From contig NW_022098072.1 in the NCBI RefSeq assembly GCF_002288925.2, forward strand, positions 15,961,133 to 16,025,132: a stretch of 64,000 nucleotides of DNA. Direction: 5' to 3'. The translations under genes were made by a program, and so were the position numbers. This DNA is from Delphinapterus leucas. Taxonomy: Eukaryota; Chordata; Mammalia; Artiodactyla; Monodontidae. A model generated the notes under the pieces. The model had not been told where the DNA came from and did not search any database. It was given only the letters and a program-made list of their open reading frames with translations. This document shows positions 37,778 to 48,360 of the stretch, piece by piece; the stretch's first letter is position 1, and each line of letters starts with the position of its first letter.

Positions 37778-37987
37778 GGCTTCCCTGGTGGTGCAGTGGT
37801 TGAGAGTCCGCCTGCCGATGCAGGGGACAGGGGTTCATGCCCTGGTCTGGGAGGATCCCACATGCCACGGAGCAGCTGGGCCCGTGGGCCATGGCCGCTA
37901 AGCCTGCGCATCCGGAGCCTGTGCTCCACAACGGGAGAGGCCGCAACAGTGAGAGGCCGGCGTACCGCAAAAAAAAAAAAAGAAAAA
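37778..37987 (+). mobile_element. CHR-type SINE
   Basis: GGCTTCCCTGGTGGTGCAG to GCGTACCGC plus a long A-run. A perfect 12-bp target duplication AAAAATACCATC lies at 37762-37773 and 37988-37999. It sits about 60 bp downstream of the previous SINE in the same orientation, as a separate insertion. Confidence 0.97.
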
Positions 37988-37999
37988 AAAAATACCATC

Positions 38000-38362
38000 A
38001 AAAGTAAAAGTTTTATCTTAAAGTGATGTTGGTCCTGAAAAAAAATAAGTACTTGAGTAGTAGGTTTAGTTTTCTATATTATAGCATTAACCTTATTGCT
38101 TAATTTCAACATTTAAAAGATATATTATGTATACAAAAGGGTAAATGAACCATCGTGTAAAACAGGCTTAATTTGTCCATTCTTTCTATAGCTCAATGCC
38201 ATTCTGAAACATTTTTAATTAAGAATATGAAGTGACTCATTAACATTCAGCTCTAAAAATAAGTGACTAATTACAGCATGTTGACAAAAGCAAGTTACTT
38301 TATACATTGCCCCCAAATCTCTTCAAAAGAAGCAAAAAAATGGACTCAGGAAATTATGCTTC
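38000..38362. other. Unassigned sequence
   Basis: Short stretch between the SINE pair and the full-length L1; nothing recognised. Confidence 0.45.
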
Positions 38363-38387
38363 AAAAAACTTGGGGAGGGGGTGGAGT

Positions 38388-38396
38388 CAAGATGGC
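38388..38396 (+). promoter_or_regulatory. YY1-type site at the L1 promoter start
   Basis: CAAGATGGC about 10 bases from the 5' end of the L1 matches the YY1 core used by mammalian L1 promoters to fix the transcription start. The following bases read ATAC instead of the usual GGC continuation, so the site may be weakened. Confidence 0.6.
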
Positions 38397-39930
38397 ATAC
38401 TAGGAGGACACAAAATTCGCGTCTAATCACAACTAGGGCACCTACCAGGCACCGGTGGGGGACCATGGACACCTAAGGGGATGGAAGGAACCCCCAGTGA
38501 CCCAGTAGGATGTGGGGGTGGGGGGAGTGAAGGGGGAGGAGAAGTGGAGGCAGGACGGGACTGGCGCCCCTGAGGAGTCTCTTGGGGAGGGGAAGGGATC
38601 CCAAGCCTGGAGGGGGAAACTGGGGAACCACTGGGAAGGCAGAGCTTGGCCAGGCTTCCCTTGCCCACCTGGGCTCCCAGGAACCTGCTGAGATCCTGGG
38701 CCTGATCCTCTGCCCACCTAGGTGTCCTCCAGCCACCCGGGTCCTGAGGGAGTGGAAGGGAGGAAAGGGGGAGCAAAAGTAAAGACCGGACCTCCGGGAC
38801 CAGCACCCCTGAGGGGTGGCTGGGGTAAGGAAGGAGTTCCAAAACCCAATGGGACCCACCCACGGCGACAGGGGAGACCGTGGGGGAGATGGTAGGGGAG
38901 GGGAGTGAGGGAATGGAATGGAATGGGGCCAGTGATTTCCCTGTCCACTTAGGCACTGGGAAGCCTGTGGGGCTCCTGGGCCTAATCCTCTGCCCTCCTA
39001 GCCTCCCTCCTGCAGTGCAGAGCCCAAGCCCCGCCCCTAAACCCCACCCAGGGCCCTATCTCTACATTCAGAGACCTCCTCCAACATGCTGGGCCTAAAC
39101 CCTACCCACACACCCTCACTGAGGGCCCTACCTACAAACTCCAGAACTCCACTCTCCAGAGACCCTCTTTCCATGTGTGCCAGAGATCCTAAGCAGAGGA
39201 CCTGCCCCATGTTCAAATGTCACCACCCCACCTCTCTAGGTCCCGCCCCACCCTAAAGCCCGCACCTGCCTAAGTTCCACCCCCTGCCTAAACTCTGCCC
39301 CCATAGCCAAGGCTTGTTTTTTTTTCTTTTCTTTTCTTTTTTCTTCTTTTAGATTGGGGTTCTGTTTTACATGTTGATTCATTGTTGTTGATTCTTTTAT
39401 ACTTTTACTTTTCCTAATAAATATTTTATTTTTCTAATTTTATGTTATTCTTTATACTTTGTTAGTGATCTCTCCTTTTGACTTGTTGCCCACCCCCCTT
39501 TTTTGTTCTTGGCTGTGGTTTTATTTTACCTTATTGCAGTTGTTCCAATTCTAGTTTTATTTTCCTAATATATTTTTATCACTCTATTTTTATTTCATTT
39601 TTTATTCCTTGATATGGTACTGCTCTTTTTCTTTGTTTTTTCCTTTTTTTTTTTTTTTTTTACTACACCACAAAGCTTGCAAGATCTTGGTTCCCAGGCC
39701 GGAGGTCAGACCCAGCTCCTGTGGTGGGAGCTCCGAGTCCAAACTGCAGGACTAACAGAGAACGTCAGACTCCAGGGAATATCAATCAGAGTAAGGCCTC
39801 ATGGAGGTCCTCATCTCAGCACCAAGACCCAGCTCTATCTAACTGCCTGAAAACTCCAGTGCTGGACATCTCAGCCAAACAACCAGTAAGACAGGAATAC
39901 AGCACCAACCATCAAAAAAAAAAAAAAAAA
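38397..39930 (+). promoter_or_regulatory. L1 5' UTR/internal promoter
   Basis: GC-rich at its start (38.4-39.3 kb), then T-rich (39.3-39.7 kb, with a T-run at about 39643-39661), then the ORF1 leader. This would have held the internal RNA polymerase II promoter. The 177-aa, 128-aa and 91-aa minus-strand frames at 38423-38956 are Pro/Ser-rich readings of this GC-rich DNA and not genes. Near 38910-38925 there is a short (GGAAT)n run. Confidence 0.85.
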
Positions 39931-39936
39931 AAAAGA

Positions 39937-40811
39937 AATGACAAAAAAATATGTTACAAAGGAGCAAGGTAGGTAAACACCTACAATACCAAATAAATGA
40001 AGATGAAATTGGCAAACTACCTGCAAAAGAATTCAGAGTAATGATAGTGAAGATGATCCAAAATCTTGGAAACAGAATGGAGAAAATACAAGAAACATTT
40101 AACAAGGATCTAGAAGATTAAAGAGCAAAGAAACAGTGATGAATAACACAATCACTGAAATTAAAAATATTCTAGAAGAAATCAATAACAATAACTGAGG
40201 CAAAGGAAAGAATAAATGAACTGGAAGATAAAACAGTGGAAATAACTGCCAGGGAGCAGAATAAAGAAAAAAGAATGAAAAGAATTGAGGACAGTCTCAG
40301 AGACCTCTGGGACAACATTAAATGCACCAATATTCGACTTATAAGGGTCCCAGAAGAAGAAGAGAAAAAGAAAGGGACTGTGAAAATATTTGAAGACATT
40401 ATAGTCAAAAACTTCCCTAACGTCAGAAAGGAAATAATCAAGTCCGGGAAGCACACAGAGTACCATACAGGATAAACCCAAAGAGAAACACGCCAAGACA
40501 CATATTAATGAAACTATGAAAAATTAAATACAAAGAAAAAATATTAAAAACAACAAGGGAAAAAAACATACAAGGGAATCGCCATAAGGTTAACAGCTGA
40601 TCTTTCAGCAGAAACTCTGAAAGCCAGAAGGGAGTGGCAGGACATATTTAAAGTGATGAAAGGGAAAAATCTACAACCAAGATTACTCTACCCAACAAGG
40701 ATCTCATTCAGATTCCATGGAGAAATTAAAACCTTTACAGACAAGCAAAAGTTAAGAGAATTCAGCACCACTAAACTAGCTTTACAACAAATGCTAAAGG
40801 AACTTCTCTAG
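39937..40811 (+). pseudogene. L1 ORF1 (RNA-binding protein), broken
   Basis: ORF1p coats L1 RNA as a coiled-coil trimer with an RRM-like core and a C-terminal domain. The sequence shows the coiled-coil region (about 40000-40300, Glu/Lys/Asn-rich), the core (IRVPEEEEKK... near 40340) and the usual final codons LQQMLKELL with TAG at 40809-40811. At least one stop (ATTAAAGAGC near 40117) and frame changes interrupt it. The start chosen is the first ATG after the poly-A-like tract; the true one may lie slightly upstream. Confidence 0.8.
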
Positions 40812-40868
40812 GCAGAAACACAAGAGAAGGAAAAGACCTACAAAAACAAACCCAAAACAATTAAGAAA

Positions 40869-43800
40869 ATGGTAATACGAATATACATACTGATAATTAC
40901 CTTAAATGTAAACGGATTAAATGCTCCAACCAAAAGACATAGACTGGCTGAATGGATACAAGAAAAAGAACTATACATATGCTGTCTACAAGAGACCCAC
41001 TTCAGACCCAGGGACACATACAGACTGAAAATGAGTGGATGGAAAAAGATATTCCATGTAAATGGAAATCAAAAGAAAGCTGGAGAAGCAATTCTCATTA
41101 TCAGACAAAATAAACTTTTATATAAAGACTATTGCAAGAGACAAAGAAGAACACTACATAATGATCAAGGGGTCAATCCAAGAAGAAGATATAACAATTG
41201 TAAATATTTATGCACCCAACATAGGAGCATATCAATACATAAGGCAAGTGCTAACAGCCATAAAAGGGGAAATCAACAGTAACACAATAACAGTAGGGGA
41301 CTTTAACACCCCACTTCCACCAATGGATAGATCATCCAAAACGAAAATAAATAAGGAAACACAAGCTTTAAATGACAAATTAAACAAGATGGACTTAACT
41401 GATATTTATAGGACATTCCATCCAAAAGCAACAGAATACACTTTCTTCTCAAGTGCTCATGGAACATGCTCCAGGATAGATCATATCTTGGGTCACAAAT
41501 CAAGCCCCAGTAAATTTTAAAAGATTGAAATTGTATCAAGTATCTTTTCCGACCACAACGGTATGAGACTAGATATCAATTACAGGAAACAAAATGTAAA
41601 AAACAGAAACAAGTGGCGGCTAAACAATACACTACTAAATAATCAAGAGATCACTGAAGAAATCAGAGGAAATCAAAGAATACCTAGAAAAAAATGACAA
41701 TGAAACCACGACAACCCAAAACCTATGGCATGCAGCAAAAGCAGTTCTAAGAGAGAAATTTAGAGCAATACAATCTTACCTCAAGAAACAAGAAAAATTT
41801 CAAATAAACAATCTAACCTTACACCTAAAGCAATTAGAGAAAGAAGAACAAAAAAAACCCCAAAGTTAGCAGAAGGAAAGAAATCATAAAGATCAGATCA
41901 GAAACAAGTGAAAAAGAAATGAAGGACATAATGGCAAACATCAATAAAAATAAAAGCTGGTTCTTTGAGAAGATAAACAAAATTGATAAACCATTAGCCA
42001 AACTCATCAAGAAAAAAAAGGGAGTGAGCTTCCCTGGTGGTGCAGTGGTTGAGAGTCCGCCTGCCGATGCAGGGGACATGGGTTCGTGCCCTGGTCTGGG
42101 AAGATCCCACATGCCACAGAGCGACTAGGCCCGTGAGCCATGGCCACTGAGCCTGCACATCCGGAGCCTGTGCTCCACAACGGGAGAGGCCACGACAGTG
42201 AGAGGCCTGCGTACTGCCAAACAAAAAAAAAAGAAAAAAGAAAAAACAGGGAGAAGACTCAAATCAACAGAATTAGAAATGAAAAAGAAGTAACAACTGA
42301 TACTGCAGAAATACGAAGGATCCTGAGAGATTACTACAAGTAACTATATGCCAATAAAATGGACAACCTGGAAGAAATAGAGAAATTCTTAGGAAAGCAC
42401 AACCTTCCAAGACTGAACCAGGAAGAAATAGAAAATACATACAGATGAATCAGAAGCACTGAAATTGAAACTATGATTAAAAATCTTCCAACAAACAAAT
42501 GCCCAGGACCAGGTGGCTTCACAGGCGAATCCTATCAAACATTTAGAGAAGAGATAACACCTATCCTTCTCAAACTCTTCCAATATAGCAGAAGGAGGAA
42601 CACTCCCTAACTCATTTTACGAGGTCACCATCACTCTGATACCAAAACCAGACAAAGATGTCACAAAAAATGAAAACTACAGGCCAATATCTCTGATGAA
42701 CATAGATGCAAAAATCCTCAACAAAATACTAGCAAACAGAATCCAACAGCACATTAAAAGGATCATACACCATGATCAAGTGGGGTTTATTCCAGGAATG
42801 CAAGGATTCTTCAATATATGCAAATCAATCAATGTGATACACCATATTAACAAACTGAAGGAGAAAAACCATATGATCATCTCAATAGACGCAGAAAAAG
42901 CTTTTGACAAAATTCAACACCCATTTATCATAAAAGCTCTCCAGAAAATAGGCACAGAGGGAATTTACCTCACCATAATAAAGGCCATATATGACAAACC
43001 CCCAGCCAACATCATTCTCAATGGTGAAAAACTGAAACCATTTCCACTAAGATCAGGAACAAGACAATGTTGCCCACTCTCACCACTATTATTCAACATA
43101 GTTTTGGAAGTTTTAGCCACAGCTATCAGAGAAGAAAAAGAAATCAAAGAAATACAAATCAGGAAAGAAGTAAAGCTGTTACTGTCTGCAGATTACATGA
43201 TACTATACATAGAGAATCCTAAAGATCCTAACAGAAAACTACTAGAGCTAATCAATGAATTTGGTAGAGTAACAGGATACAAAATTAATGCACAGAAATC
43301 TCCTGTATTTCTATACACTAATGATGAAAATCTGAAAGAGAAATTAAGGTAACGTTCCCATTTACCATTGCAACAAAAAGAATAAAATACCTACGAATAA
43401 ACCTACCTAAAGAGACAAAGACCATGATACAAACAGATGGAGAGATACCATGCTCTTGGATTGGAAAATCAACATTGTGAAAATGACTACCCAAAGCAAT
43501 CTACAGATTCAGTGCAATCCCACTCAAACTACCAAAGGCATTTTCCACAGGACTAGAACAAAATATTGCACAATTTGTATGGAAACACAAAAGGCCCTGA
43601 ATGGCCAAAACAATCTTGAGAAAGAAAAACAGAGCTGGAGTTATCAGGCTCCCAGACTTCACACCATATACAAAGCTACAGTAATCAAGACAGTATGGTA
43701 CTGGCACAAAAACAGAAATATAAATAAATAGAACAGGATAGAAAGCCCAGAGATAAACCCACGCACATATGGTCACCTTACCTTTGATAAAGAAGGCAAG

Positions 43801-44760
43801 AGTACACAATGAATAAAAGAGAGCCTCTTCAATAAGTGGTACTGGGAAAACTGGACAGCTACATGTAAAAGAATGAAATTAGAACATTCCCTAACACCAT
43901 ACACAAAAATTAACTCAAAATGGATTAAAGACCTAAATGTAAGGCCAGACACTATAAAACTCTTAGAGGAAAACATAGGCAGAACACACTATGACACAGA
44001 TCACAGCAAGATCGTTTTTGACTCACCTCCTAGAGAAATGGAAATAAAAACAAAAATAAACAAATGGGACCTAATGAAACTTAACAGCTTTAGCATAGCA
44101 AAGGAAACCATAAAAAAAGAAAAGACAACCCTCAGAGTGGGAGAAAATATTTGCAAACGAAGCAACTGACAAAGCATTAATCTCCAAAATATACAAGCAG
44201 CTCATGCAGCTCAATATCAAAAAAACAAACAACCCAATCCAAAAATGGGCAGAAGACCTAAATAGACATTTCTCCAAAGAAGATATACTGATTGCCAACA
44301 AACACATGAAAAGATGCTCAACATCACTAATCATTAGAGAAATGCAAATCAAAACTACAATGAGGTATCACCTCACACTAGTCAAAATGGCCATCATCAA
44401 AAAGTCTACAAACAATAAATGCTGGAGAGGGTGTGGAGTAAAGGGAACCCTCTTGCACTGTTGGTGGGAATGTAAATTGATACAGCCACTATGGAGAACA
44501 GTATGGAAGTTCCTTAAAAAACTAAAAATAGAACCACCATATGACCCAGCAATCCCACTACTGGGCATATACCCAGAGAAAACCGTAATTCAAAAAGACA
44601 CACGCACCCCAATATTCATTGCAGCACTATTTACAATAGCCAGGACGTGGAAGCAACCTAAGTGTCCATTGACAGATTAATGGATAAAGAATATGTGGCA
44701 CATATATACAATGGAATATTACTCAGCCATAAAAGAAACAAAATTGAGTATTCGTAGTGA
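40869..44760 (+). pseudogene. L1 ORF2 (endonuclease-reverse transcriptase), broken
   Basis: The ATG at 40869 opens the APE-type endonuclease (TLNVNGLNAP and CCLQETHF near residues 15-45). A frameshift follows near 41100, where the frame continues from 41062; VGDFNTPLP and FSSAHGTCSRIDHILGHK mark the rest of the nuclease. A SINE interrupts at 42027. The reverse transcriptase lies in the open segment 42696-43352 ([64 protein letters not shown]). At 43185-43196 the usual F-A-D-D reads S-A-D-Y, losing a catalytic Asp. C-terminal segments continue to about 44760 in three frames. It is not functional. Confidence 0.93.
42027..42238 (+). mobile_element. CHR-type SINE inside L1 ORF2
   Basis: SINE from AGCTTCCCTGGTGGTGCAG to CTGCGTACTGCC with an A-rich tail. 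The L1 sequence AAGAAAAAAAAGGGAG before it (about 42010-42024) recurs after it as AAGAAAAAACAGGGAG (about 42237-42252), consistent with a target duplication, and L1 reading resumes with AAGACTCAAATCAACAG. It is younger than the host L1. Confidence 0.93.
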
Positions 44761-45211
44761 GGTGGATGGACCTAGGATCTGTCATAAAAAGTGAAGTAAG
44801 ACAGAAAGAGAAAAACAAATACCTTATGCTAACACATATATATGGTATCTAAAAAAAAAAAGGTTCTGATGAACTGAGGGGCAGGACAGGAATAAAGACA
44901 TAGACATAGAGAATGGACTTGAGGACACAGGGACGGGGAAGGGTAAGCTGGGATGAAGTGAGATAATAGCGGTGACATATATACACTACCAAATGTAAAA
45001 TAGATAGCTAGTGGGAAGCAGCTGCATGGCACAGGGAGATCAGCTCGGTGCTTTGCGGCCACCTAGAGGGGTGGGATAAGGAGGGTGGGAGGGAGATGCA
45101 AGAGGGAGGGGATATGGGGATATATGTATGCATACAGCTGATTCACTTTGTTATACAGCAGAAACTAACACACCATTGTAAAGCAATTATGCTCCAATAA
45201 AGATGTTAAAA
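44761..45211 (+). mobile_element. 3' UTR of the full-length L1
   Basis: It contains GTCATAAAAAGTGAAGTAAG, a G-rich tract at 45068-45118 (GGGTGGGATAAGGAGGGTGGG), CTGATTCACTTTGTTATACA, and CTCCAATAAAGATGTTAAA with the polyadenylation signal AATAAA, then poly-A. G-rich tracts in the L1 3' UTR are known to be able to form quadruplexes. Confidence 0.92.
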
Positions 45212-45227
45212 AAAAAACTTCGGGAGG

Positions 45228-46114
45228 TAAAAGCTTAAGATTTTTAAAAAGTGAACTCAAAATGATGTCATATAAAAAGGGTTACAACTAAACACAAGTT
45301 GTAAACATATATATTGCTCCCCTATCAAAATTTCATGTTGGTTAATGGTTATAAAGGCGTACTTTTCACCTATGGAGCCGAAACTCTAGTTTTTATATAA
45401 CCAATATTTCCAAAGTGTCCAATCACCTTTATTTATTCATATAATAAATGATGAGTCAAGCTATTCACTTCTAATTTTGCAACTGAAACCACTGATATAG
45501 AGGAGCTAATACAGGCTGTCCCAAAATCACACAGGAAGTTGATAAAAGGTCCAGAAATATAACTGAAAATGTTATATGTCCATTTATGTCTTATCTGTAT
45601 GAAAAAATTAAATATATGTTTCCCAGAAAATTTTAGGTGTCCTAAAATTAACAGAAACTTCATCTGGAAAACCATTTATTAACATTTTTATTGCAGCTTT
45701 CATCATTTTTTTCCCTCTCCAACAGCCTACCTCTATCCAAGTTCCCCTTCATACCCTTGTTATAAATTCATCTATTGGATCTTGTTAAAAACTGTTTAAT
45801 TAAAAACCATGACAATCAATAAAAAGCTTAAAATAAGAGAAAATAGGATAGAAACATGCAAGACACTACCAAAAAATCCTTAAGTGTGGATACACATAAA
45901 GGCAAAAATAAATTAGATGGGACTGAACTATTTGGTCAGGCTGATTTTCTGTGATTCACAAAGATCATCTTGCAGGGATGGGTACTTCTGGGTTTCACAT
46001 CATTCTTGGAGGCAGAGCACCCTTTCTGATTGGTCAAGTCCTTCTGCTCTCTGGAAATGGTCTTAGAAACTCATTATAGGCATGAACAACCTAAATGTCT
46101 ACATTATCTAAGCA

Positions 46115-46116
<2 letters not shown>
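45228..46116. other. Unassigned sequence with a possible MIR fragment
   Basis: Nothing coding. At about 45473-45580 the order TTGCAACTGAAACCACTG, CCCAAAATCACACAGGAAGT, AAAGGTCCAGAAATATAACTG resembles a reverse MIR middle portion, but weakly. Confidence 0.4.

Positions 46117-46156
<40 letters not shown>
46117..46156. repeat. (TG)n microsatellite
   Basis: About 20 uninterrupted GT/TG dinucleotides, likely length-variable. Confidence 0.98.
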
Positions 46157-46159
<3 letters not shown>

Positions 46160-46409
46160 ATTATGAGTTAAAAAGAAATGCAAAAACAAAAAATAAGTAG
46201 TTTCATTTATGGTCTGTCATATTGGCAAACATTATAAAGTATTACTCCAATCTGTCTGTGTGGTGCAAGCTGGTTACTTCCATACTCTTCTGGTGGGAAT
46301 ATTGTTATAGACTTTTTGAAAATAAATTAAGCAAACTACATAAAGATATGTTACTACATAAAGATACCAAATGATATTACTTCTAGAAAACTATTCTTAG
46401 CATGAAGCA

Positions 46410-46898
46410 GTCTGGGCAGGACTTCCAGAGTGGCACAGTAAGGATCACCATAAATCTACTCCTTTAGGACAATAACAAAAACACTGGAAAAATGGTCAAA
46501 ATCAATATTTTCAAGGCTATAGAGTTAACCAAAGGCTTTCAGTAATCTGAAGATTTTACTTTAGAAAAATGCTGAACTTGGAGCAGCAGGATTTGTGGCA
46601 TTACAACCAGACCTACTCCCATCTCCATATCTATATCTCTGTGGTAGTCTTGAAAACTAGGAGGCTTGCATGCCTTGGAGGATGCCATCTGGGATTTAAT
46701 CCTTCAAATCATGAAACCCCAGAGCATTATCGCTACTGAGATCTGTTTCACAGCTTTTTGGGAAAGCCCATTTCCAAGATGTTTTCATTGTATTGATTTC
46801 CAGTGGAATTCAACTCCATTGGAAAAACCAAATTTTCAGAGTACTTATCAAAAATAATCCATGGCAACTATTTTTCATCCCAGTTGACGGAGGCTGTG
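46410..46898 (+). mobile_element. Old L1M 5' region, left half (split by the retrovirus)
   Basis: It begins like an old L1 5' UTR (GGACTTCCAGAGTGGCACAG, AACAAAAACACTGGAAAAAT, AGAGTTAACCAAAGGCTTTC). The same element continues beyond the retrovirus at 50031. Reading across the insertion gives a continuous sequence around GGCTGTGATATCATTTG. Confidence 0.65.
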
Positions 46899-46902
46899 AT
46901 AT

Positions 46903-47570
46903 TGAAATGGAGCAGGACCCTACGGTCCTTCCCCCTCCCCCCCGCCGAGTCCTCAGCCTGCCTTTTGTCTGGAGGGAAACTTTAGCCAAACAAGTTTAAT
47001 CAGAGAAGCAAGACAATGCAGAAACAAAGAAAAACAGTCAAAAGAGACCAAATAATAATAGTTTAGTCATTAAGCCAGGTCAAGGACTTTATTGCCTCCT
47101 CAAGGGCTATAGATAACATTCTGAGCCATAGCCTGTGAGCTGTCTTACAGAGACTGAAACCCCCACCAGGTGAAAAAAGTTAACTACATGATGACCAAAC
47201 TGGAGCCATGACGTAAGCTGCCGCAATTCTGGCTTCAAAGAAATGGGAACAAACCGACCCTGGAACTAAAGACTAACTGTTCTGAAAACAATCAACATGA
47301 CGCTGATAAGACTACTGCATGACTAATTTCAAAACGACTGTCAGAGCTGACTATACTGTTTCTGCATGTAGCCCCCTCCCTCCTTTTATGAAAGGTCTAT
47401 AAAATCTCTTGCCCAGTGACTGTCAGCGGCAGGAGTCAGATTTTGAACAGAAGTCCACCCTCCCCCCACCCCCAGGTTGCTAGCCTCCAAAATAAAGCAA
47501 ACTTTCCACCAACCTTGCCGGTTTACTGGCTTCTGAGCTGCGAGCAGTCGGACTCCCACTCTCGGTAATA
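46903..47570 (+). mobile_element. 5' LTR of an endogenous retrovirus
   Basis: The proposed LTR starts TGAAATGGAG and ends CTCGGTAATA (the final CA decayed to TA; the 3' LTR ends CA). It has TATAAAA at 47398-47404 and AATAAA at 47491-47496, with GCAAACTTTCC and the R/U5 region after. The part from about 46966 onward (GTCTGGAGGGAAACTTTAG) aligns with the 3' LTR with roughly 9% differences by eye over the first 300 columns. The 4-bp flank ATAT at 46899-46902 matches that at 50027-50030. The first ~64 bp have no counterpart in the 3' LTR, so the left edge rests on the flank match. Confidence 0.85.
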
Positions 47571-47576
47571 GTTTTT

Positions 47577-47594
47577 TGACGTCCAACGTGAGGC
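47577..47594 (+). other. Retroviral primer-binding site, tRNA-Lys type
   Basis: TGACGTCCAACGTGAGGC agrees at 15 of 18 positions with TGGCGCCCAACGTGGGGC, the site complementary to the 3' end of tRNA-Lys(1,2). The three differences are G-to-A and C-to-T changes typical of decay. It starts six bases after the LTR end. Confidence 0.7.
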
Positions 47595-47684
47595 TGCTGC
47601 GTTCTCGCGAGGCTGCTGCGTTCTCGCGAGGCTGCTGCGTTCTCGCAAGGCTGCTGCCTTCTCGCGAGGCTGCTGCGTTCTCGC
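47590..47684. repeat. Five tandem 19-bp units in the retroviral leader
   Basis: The unit GAGGCTGCTGCGTTCTCGC occurs at 47590, 47609, 47628, 47647 (as AAGGCTGCTGCCTTCTCGC) and 47666. Each junction forms TCTCGCGAGG or a close variant. It has no spacers, so it is not a CRISPR array. The first unit overlaps the end of the primer-binding site. Frames through it (for example the 129-aa minus-strand one at 47386-47775) are repeat translations. Confidence 0.97.
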
Positions 47685-47973
47685 GACATCTAGCTCTCCC
47701 GGGGTTTTCCAGAGTAGAGCCGCGGGCCGTGGCGGTGGCCTGGGCTGGTTGCAATGAGTGGTTAGCTGGCCCCAAGAGGGGGATTTGGGGGGACGTTCCT
47801 AGCAGCTGCCGAAACCATTTGTTTCGGGGATCCTCCCTGTTTCTCCCCTGCTCCTACTACTAGCTGCCAACTTACGCTTTTCCTTGGTGGAACGGAAACA
47901 TGCATCTGGATGAGCTAACGAGCTCCAAGACTGAGAAAGTCCACTGGTGGGCACAAGGGCAAACCTCTCTTTT

Positions 47974-48241
47974 GAGCATGAAGTGCTATTTGGGCATTTT
48001 GCCAATTGGTTCTGATGTTGAGGACCGTTTGTGAACACAAAGTGCTATTGGACATTTTTGCCAATTGGTTCTGATGTGTGTCTCACATTAAGGACCGTAT
48101 GTGAGCATGAAGTGCTATTGAGCATTTTTGCCAGTTGGTTCTGATGTGCCTCTGATGTTGAGGACTGTTTGTGAACATGAAGTACTATTGGGCATTTTTG
48201 CCAATTGGTCATGACGTGTGTCTGACGTCAGTGACTGTGTT
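47974..48241. repeat. Four tandem ~70-bp units in the retroviral leader
   Basis: Units start at 47974 (59 bp, missing about 11 bp), 48033 (70 bp), 48103 (70 bp) and 48173 (about 68 bp). Each contains GTGCTATTG or a close variant, CATTTTTGCCAATTGGTTC or a variant, CTGATGT and GAGGACCGT. The units differ from each other at several positions, so the array is old. The core holds CCAAT motifs (GCCAATTGG), which are palindromic. Confidence 0.95.
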
Positions 48242-48360
48242 AGGGAAGTGTTTGGGACTCCATTCAGTCATCCTCTTGGCAAATTTGTGACAGTTCTGTC
48301 TTCTGGTGTGTGAATGTATATTCCATTTGTGTGACTGCTATTTTTGTTGTATTTTGTAAA

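Larger units (their letters stand above)
38379..45211 (+). mobile_element. Full-length L1 retrotransposon (inactive)
   Basis: Complete element: 5' UTR (38379-39930), ORF1, ORF2, 3' UTR and poly-A. A 16-bp target duplication flanks it, AAAAAACTTGGGGAGG at 38363-38378 and AAAAAACTTCGGGAGG at 45212-45227, with a single mismatch. The start GGGTGGAGTCAAGATGGC matches the L1 promoter start. ORF2 contains a SINE, several frameshifts and an altered active site, so it cannot move itself. It is younger than the L1 at 27.8 kb by the length of its surviving open segments and its intact boundaries. Confidence 0.96.

Noticed and set aside
38423..38956. 177-aa minus-strand open frame rich in Pro and Ser
   Set aside because: It lies wholly in the GC-rich 5' UTR of the full-length L1; overlapping frames on both strands show the same composition effect.
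47590..47684. Possible CRISPR-like array
   Set aside because: Units are contiguous with no spacers, in a mammalian retroviral leader.
47386..47775. 129-aa minus-strand frame with repeated Arg-Ser-Ser-Leu-Ala motif
   Set aside because: The repeat in the peptide is just the 19-bp DNA array read through; no start context or domain.
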